Positions 5,495 to 7,245 of a stretch of DNA of 7,245 nucleotides are shown piece after piece (the first letter of the stretch is position 1; each line of letters begins with the position of its first letter). This stretch comes from an uncultured Prevotella sp. (GTDB lineage Bacteria > Bacteroidota > Bacteroidia > Bacteroidales > Bacteroidaceae). A program made the translations under genes and the position numbers. Location of the stretch: the NCBI GenBank assembly GCA_946055365.1, contig CAMGFM010000063.1, positions 1 through 7,245 of the forward strand, written 5' to 3'. The notes below the pieces were generated by a model. The model was not told where the DNA came from, did no database searches, and saw only the letters and a program-made list of their open reading frames with translations.

Positions 5495-5591
5495 AAAGTG
5501 GCACTTGGCATCAGCAGAGTGCCGCTTGATGTCGGTGAAGAGGCACTTTGGCATTGGAAAAGTGCCTCTTTGGTCGTCACGAAAAGGCACG
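5495..5591. repeat. Second array of 21/22-nt units, core AAAGTGCCTCTTT and its complement
   Basis: Five units align at about 5497, 5518, 5539, 5561 and 5583 (spacings 21, 21, 22 and 22). Cores include AAGTGGCACTT (5496-5506, itself a 5+1+5 palindrome), AAGAGGCACTTT (5538-5549) and AAAGTGCCTCTT (5559-5570). The last two are perfect 12-bp complements with a 9-base loop and form a hairpin. GGCTC at 5478 may be a decayed earlier unit. The family is clearly related to the array at 2767-2898 (AAAGAGCCTCTTT) with one core base changed. Like that array it lies just beyond the 3' end of a gene, here the minus-strand YihY/BrkB gene. Confidence 0.72.
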
Positions 5592-5655
5592 CGCCAGTGT
5601 CTGTGGCTGGGACTGCTGCCACGTAGGCAGGCACGCCATGCGTGGATGTGGCGGC

Positions 5656-7023
5656 TCAGATGTCCTTGAGCAGTATCTTCCTCTGTCCGTTGAGATACTC
5701 GTTGCGTGCCTGCAATATCTCTTTCCATGCAGGCGATGACAGTTTGCGCAGGTCAAGGGCAAACGTCCATTTGCCGTGTGCCTCTATGCGGTCGATGAGC
5801 GTGCCAATGGATAGCCGCGTGACACATTCGGCAGGCTGGTAGTAGGCCGTCTCGCCTTTTTCGTCGGCGGCTATCTCGGTGATGATGTTCACCCTGACAA
5901 GCTCATAGAGCAGGTCGTTGACCACACGTATGGGTATGCCCGTGTCGAGCTTGAGTTGCAGTGCCGAATAGGGCTTGCCGCCATCGGCAAAGTTCTTGCA
6001 GATGCGGCTCGCGAGCAGTGCAGCGAGCAGTATGCGGTAGCGGTGGCTGATGTCTTCGGTCTTGGCCTTGAAGGCAAAGTCCTCCATGTTTTGTGAAGTG
6101 TAGCACAGCTCCGCGCCAAACAGGCAGATGAGCCACGAGATCTGCACCCACAGCATGAAGAGAGGCAGGGCGGCAAACGAGCCGTAGATGGCGTTGTAGC
6201 TGCTCACCCATATCTGCGAGTGTATGTAGACTATTTGCAGGCATTGCATAGCCACGCCGGCGAGTATGCCCGGCACTATGACACACGACACCTTGACCTT
6301 GGTGTTGGGCATGAACACATAGAGTGCTATGAACACGGCAGACATGATGACGTAGGGCATGGCGCGCAGGCTGCAGCGCATCAGCGGGCCGAGCAGTAGA
6401 TAGTCTTCGACATTGCTGGAGAGGGTGGCGAGAAAAATGCTGAGACCCGAGGTGATGACTATGACTATGGGCGCGAGCAGAAACATTGACGTATAGTCGG
6501 TGATAGTGCGAAACAGGCTGCGCGGCTTCTTCACTTGCCAGATGAAGTTGAACGTCTGCTCTATGTTGTTGATAAGCATCAGCACGGTGAAGAGCATGAA
6601 TATGAGTCCTATGCCGAGAAACAGTCCGCTCTTGGTGTGTATGAGATAGGAATTGACAAAGCCTATGATTGTCTCGGCGGCCTGTGGCTGGCTCGACAGC
6701 GAGTCGCGAAACCACTCCTCTATGTATTTGTTGAAGCCAAAGCCCCTCGCTATGCCAAACACCACGGCCATGATAGGCACTATGGCGAGCAGGGTGGAGT
6801 AGGTGAGGGCTGCCGCAAAGCTCGTGATGCGCTTGGTGGTGGTAAACTCGATGGCGAGTATGAGCTTCTTCAGCACGCTCAGCATGAAGTATCTCCATGG
6901 AGACACGTCATTGCGCCTTATCCTCCATATTCCTGTCTCTATGAAGGCGCGTACCCTCGTGTAGATGTCGGCAACGCCTTTGCGCCTGCCTCTTGCGGTG
7001 GTGTCGTTGTCGGTATTGTGCAT
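5656..7023 (-). CDS. YihY/BrkB-family inner membrane protein
   Basis: A 455-residue integral membrane protein of the YihY/virulence factor BrkB family (once misannotated as RNase BN); its biochemical function is not established. About six transmembrane helices are visible, near residues 67-92, 133-152, 178-201, 219-238, 245-268 and 281-305. Family-typical stretches are 'RITSFAAALTYSTLLAIVPI' (65-84) and 'YGSFAALPLFMLWVQISWLI' (280-299), the latter running into 'CLFGAEL'. The C-terminal ~130 residues are cytoplasmic. They resemble a winged-helix domain, with 'YSALQLKLDTGIPIRVVNDL' (352-371) and a following strand, as in longer family members. I chose ATG at 7023; the frame stays open to an ATG at 7167, but those 48 codons are a His/Gln/Thr-rich translation of repetitive DNA. 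No consensus promoter was found upstream. Confidence 0.92.
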   Translation of the reverse strand: MHNTDNDTTARGRRKGVADIYTRVRAFIETGIWRIRRNDVSPWRYFMLSVLKKLILAIEFTTTKRITSFAAALTYSTLLAIVPIMAVVFGIARGFGFNKYIEEWFRDSLSSQPQAAETIIGFVNSYLIHTKSGLFLGIGLIFMLFTVLMLINNIEQTFNFIWQVKKPRSLFRTITDYTSMFLLAPIVIVITSGLSIFLATLSSNVEDYLLLGPLMRCSLRAMPYVIMSAVFIALYVFMPNTKVKVSCVIVPGILAGVAMQCLQIVYIHSQIWVSSYNAIYGSFAALPLFMLWVQISWLICLFGAELCYTSQNMEDFAFKAKTEDISHRYRILLAALLASRICKNFADGGKPYSALQLKLDTGIPIRVVNDLLYELVRVNIITEIAADEKGETAYYQPAECVTRLSIGTLIDRIEAHGKWTFALDLRKLSSPAWKEILQARNEYLNGQRKILLKDI

Positions 7024-7071
7024 GTCTTGAGTCGTTGTTTTTATTTGATTATAAAATGCTGATGTGTATGA

Positions 7072-7150
7072 ATGATAATGCCGCTGCGTGTGATGCTGCT
7101 GTTGTGTGTGATGAAGGTGCTGTGGTGTGTAATGACAATGCTGCTGTGAC
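7072..7150. repeat. Degenerate trinucleotide-phased repeat upstream of the YihY/BrkB gene
   Basis: Successive units of 21, 18, 21 and about 19 bases begin ATGATAATG, ATGCTGCTG, ATGAAGGTG and ATGACAATG and continue with GCTG/TGTG-rich sequence. Unit lengths are mostly multiples of three, so the minus-strand frame of the downstream gene stays open through them and would encode a His/Gln-rich stretch. I read this as a non-coding leader. The final bases, 7151-7245, show no gene, repeat or clear promoter. Confidence 0.5.
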
Positions 7151-7245
7151 CATGTGCGCCAGCGCATGGAGTATGTTCAACCGTAGGCACATTCTTTTGC
7201 ATGATAAGGAAGTGATGCGCTGTGATATTAAAAGCGTAACTTTTT

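Noticed and set aside
6535..7062. 175-codon plus-strand frame opposite the YihY/BrkB gene
   Set aside because: It is antisense to a well-supported membrane protein gene and resembles no known family.

Overview
The window looks like chromosome from a member of the Bacteroidales, most likely Prevotellaceae. Three things point there. Two divergent promoters match the Bacteroidetes TTTG-N19-TAnnTTTG consensus. Most genes lack Shine-Dalgarno sites. The gene families and order are familiar from that group: a PhoH-type ATPase beside purC, and an ECF sigma factor followed by a small one-helix membrane protein carrying a 'GKRMPYTVPEGFF' segment. The species assignment is inference. No tRNA, rRNA, CRISPR array or intact insertion sequence is visible.

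Layout. Positions 1-1645 (minus strand) hold a PhoH-family ATPase gene followed by the 5' part of purC, which runs off the left edge. Positions 1673-1749 are a compact divergent promoter region. Positions 1754-2683 (plus) encode a membrane-anchored or secreted protein whose C-terminal half carries an M15/VanY-like metallopeptidase signature lacking the usual catalytic glutamate. A gene-free stretch of about 620 bp (2684-3301) follows. It holds a strong terminator hairpin, an array of 22-nt units, a tandem array of 20/21-nt units, and A-tract and palindromic sequence in front of the next operon. Positions 3302-5020 (plus) hold three genes in a row: an ECF sigma factor, a small single-pass membrane protein (candidate anti-sigma factor or sensor), and an exported, charged, helical protein resembling Spy/CpxP-type periplasmic chaperones or metal sensors. 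The leader of the third gene contains a 64-bp tandem duplication. A second gene-free stretch of about 635 bp (5021-5655) holds an unrecognised block, an 18-bp direct repeat, a strong bidirectional terminator and a second array of 21/22-nt units related to the first. Positions 5656-7023 (minus) encode a six-helix YihY/BrkB-family membrane protein with a C-terminal winged-helix-like extension, preceded by trinucleotide-phased low-complexity DNA.

How the genes may work together. The sigma factor, membrane protein and exported protein look like one envelope-stress or metal-sensing unit: a regulator, its membrane partner and a periplasmic effector or sensor. The PhoH and purC genes are probably co-transcribed. 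The most unusual content is the set of short-repeat arrays, which share a period of 20-22 bp (about two helical turns). In two of them the units are self-complementary, and neighbouring units can pair with each other.
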